Below, one piece after another: positions 10,980-12,356 of a DNA stretch of 12,356 nucleotides (within the stretch, counting starts at the first letter, position 1; each line of letters starts with the position of its first letter). Source of the stretch: Phenylobacterium sp. (GTDB taxonomy: Bacteria > Pseudomonadota > Alphaproteobacteria > Caulobacterales > Caulobacteraceae); NCBI GenBank assembly GCA_028290925.1, contig JAQGIX010000259.1:1-12356 (forward strand), given 5' to 3'. Below the pieces are notes generated by a model that did not search any database, was not told where the DNA came from, and saw only the letters and a program-made list of their open reading frames with translations. A program made the position numbers and the translations under genes.

Positions 10980-12356
10980 TCAGATCGCGAGCCGCACCAG
11001 ATAATAGGCCACGCCCACGCCGGAGCAGGCGAGCAGCAGCGGGATCATGCCGACCTTGAAGCGGAACGCCGCCACCGCCGCGGCCAGGGTCAGGAGGCCG
11101 CTCGCCAGGTTCACCGAGGTCAGCACCGGCAGCTCCAGCGCCAGGCCGAACTGGCGCAGCTCGGTCATCTGCCGGAACAGCACGTGCAGGGCGAACCACA
11201 CCGCGAGGTTCAGGATCACCCCCACCACCGCCGCCCCGATCGCCGCCAGCGCCGCGTTCAGCGCCCGCGCGCCCCGCAGCGCCTCCACGAACGGCGCGCC
11301 CAGGAAGATCCACAGGAAGCATGGCGTGAAGGTCACCCAGGTGGTCAGCATCCCGCCCAGCACCCCGGCGGTCAGCGGGCTCATCCCTGGGGCGTTCCGG
11401 AACGCGCCCATGAAGCCCACGAACTGGGTGACGATGATCAGCGGGCCGGGCGTGGTCTCGGCCATGCCCAGGCCATCCAGCATCTCGCCGGGCTGCCGCC
11501 AGCCGTAGGTCCGCACCGCCTCCTGGGCGACATAGGCCAGCACCGCATAGGCGCCGCCGAAGGTGACCACCGCCATCTTCGAGAAGAACAGGCCGATCTG
11601 GCTGAACACATTGTGCCAGCCCAGCGTCAGGCCGAGCGCCAGCACCGGCCCCAGCCACAGCACCAGCAGCACCGCGCTGATCGACAGCGACCACCGCAGG
11701 TTCGGCCGCGCGTGATCGGGCGTCTCCTCGCCCAGCACCGTGTCGGCGTCGGCGACCTCCGTCGCGGCCTGCGCGCCGTGACCGCCCGCCGCCATGAAGG
11801 CCGCGAGCCCCAGCCGGCCGCCGACGAAGCCGATCAGGCCGGCCGTGAGGATGACCAGCGGGAAGGACACCTTGAACGCGAACAGGGCGACGAACGCCCC
11901 GGCCGCCAGCGCGATCATCGGCGGGTTCTTGAGCGACCGGCGCCCGACCCTCAGCACCGCCTGGATCACCACCACCAGCACCGCCGCCTTCAACCCGAAG
12001 AACAGCGCCGTCACCGGCCCCAGATGGCCGAACAGGGCGTAGAGCACGCTGAGCGCCATGATCGCCACGAAGCCCGGCAGCACGAACAGGGTCCCCGCCA
12101 CCAGCCCGCCGCGGGTCCTGTGCATCAGCCAGCCGATGTAGATGGCCAGCTGCTGCGCCTCGGGGCCGGGCAGCAGCATGCAGTAGTTGAGCGCGTGCAG
12201 GAATCGCCGCTCGCCGATCCAGCGCTTCTCCTCCACCAGGATGCGGTGCATCACCGCGATCTGCCCGGCCGGCCCGCCGAAGCTCAGCGCCGCGATCCGC
12301 GCCCAGACCTTCACGGCCTCGGCGAACGGCACGGATCGGCTTGCGGAAGGTTGTCC
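10980..12356 (-). CDS. chrA: ChrA, two-domain chromate transporter, probably cut at its 5' end by the window
   Basis: A long-chain CHR family inner-membrane protein with two homologous CHR domains. Counting from the GTG at 12330-12332, domain 1 (about 1-180) has FGGPAGQIAVMH (18-29) and LPGPEAQQLA (54-63). Domain 2 (about 215-450) has FGGAYAVLAYVAQ (258-270) and ETTPGPLIIVTQF (292-304). Many hydrophobic segments separate these, and a polar linker lies at about 181-212. Members export chromate, probably by chromate/sulfate or proton exchange. The GTG gives 450 residues but has no ribosome site. The frame stays open for eight more codons to the window edge, and relatives carry a short tail before the first SFGGPAG helix, so the true start is probably outside. 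It has no known link to the Pho system, though chromate, like phosphate, is an oxyanion. Confidence 0.92.
   Translation of the reverse strand, partial: GQPSASRSVPFAEAVKVWARIAALSFGGPAGQIAVMHRILVEEKRWIGERRFLHALNYCMLLPGPEAQQLAIYIGWLMHRTRGGLVAGTLFVLPGFVAIMALSVLYALFGHLGPVTALFFGLKAAVLVVVIQAVLRVGRRSLKNPPMIALAAGAFVALFAFKVSFPLVILTAGLIGFVGGRLGLAAFMAAGGHGAQAATEVADADTVLGEETPDHARPNLRWSLSISAVLLVLWLGPVLALGLTLGWHNVFSQIGLFFSKMAVVTFGGAYAVLAYVAQEAVRTYGWRQPGEMLDGLGMAETTPGPLIIVTQFVGFMGAFRNAPGMSPLTAGVLGGMLTTWVTFTPCFLWIFLGAPFVEALRGARALNAALAAIGAAVVGVILNLAVWFALHVLFRQMTELRQFGLALELPVLTSVNLASGLLTLAAAVAAFRFKVGMIPLLLACSGVGVAYYLVRLAI

Overview
The window is high-GC DNA with long shadow frames opposite every gene. Gene content and protein style (two PhoU, LAGC-type lipobox PstS, OprO/P porin with a coiled-coil N-terminus, PlcP-like metallophosphatase) suggest an alphaproteobacterium, most likely a member of the Caulobacterales such as Phenylobacterium or Caulobacter. 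That placement is inferred from protein flavour, not from any marker gene.

Layout. 1-282 is the C-terminus of a probable nitronate monooxygenase. It meets, one base apart, the end of a minus-strand phosphate-transport operon (284-4663): pstS1 (lipoprotein), pstC, pstA, pstB, phoU1, with 4-bp stop/start overlaps at pstC/pstA and pstA/pstB. Upstream lies a second, soluble pstS2 (4928-5962, minus). Between the two pstS genes are the pstS1 promoter and copy A of a hairpin-rich intergenic repeat. pstS2 is divergent from a phosphate-selective-porin-like gene (6223-7887, plus), which ends at a strong terminator. Next come a 90-residue protein (8057-8329, plus) with its own terminator, copy B of the repeat, a PlcP/LpxH-like metallophosphoesterase (8551-9348, minus), phoB (9441-10130, minus) coupled by a 4-bp overlap to a second phoU (10127-10873, minus), and a two-domain ChrA chromate transporter (10980 to the window edge, minus).

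How it fits together. The cluster is a phosphate-starvation module: an outer-membrane channel, two periplasmic binding proteins, the inner-membrane ABC importer, two PhoU regulators, the PhoB response regulator and a probable phospholipid-cleaving enzyme. Reading the intergenic DNA by eye, I find PhoB-box-like direct repeats (7-mers near CTGTCAT/CTGTCAC at 11-bp steps, 4-bp spacers) in front of six units: pstS1, pstS2, porin, the 90-residue gene, the metallophosphoesterase and phoU2-phoB. In every case the last 7-mer lies exactly 10 bp before a weak -10-like hexamer, TA-initial in five of six. This shared geometry is the main finding. It suggests that the metallophosphoesterase is a Pho-regulated phospholipase C (PlcP) rather than LpxH, and that the uncharacterised 90-residue protein is a new Pho regulon member. 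No phoR kinase gene is present in the window.
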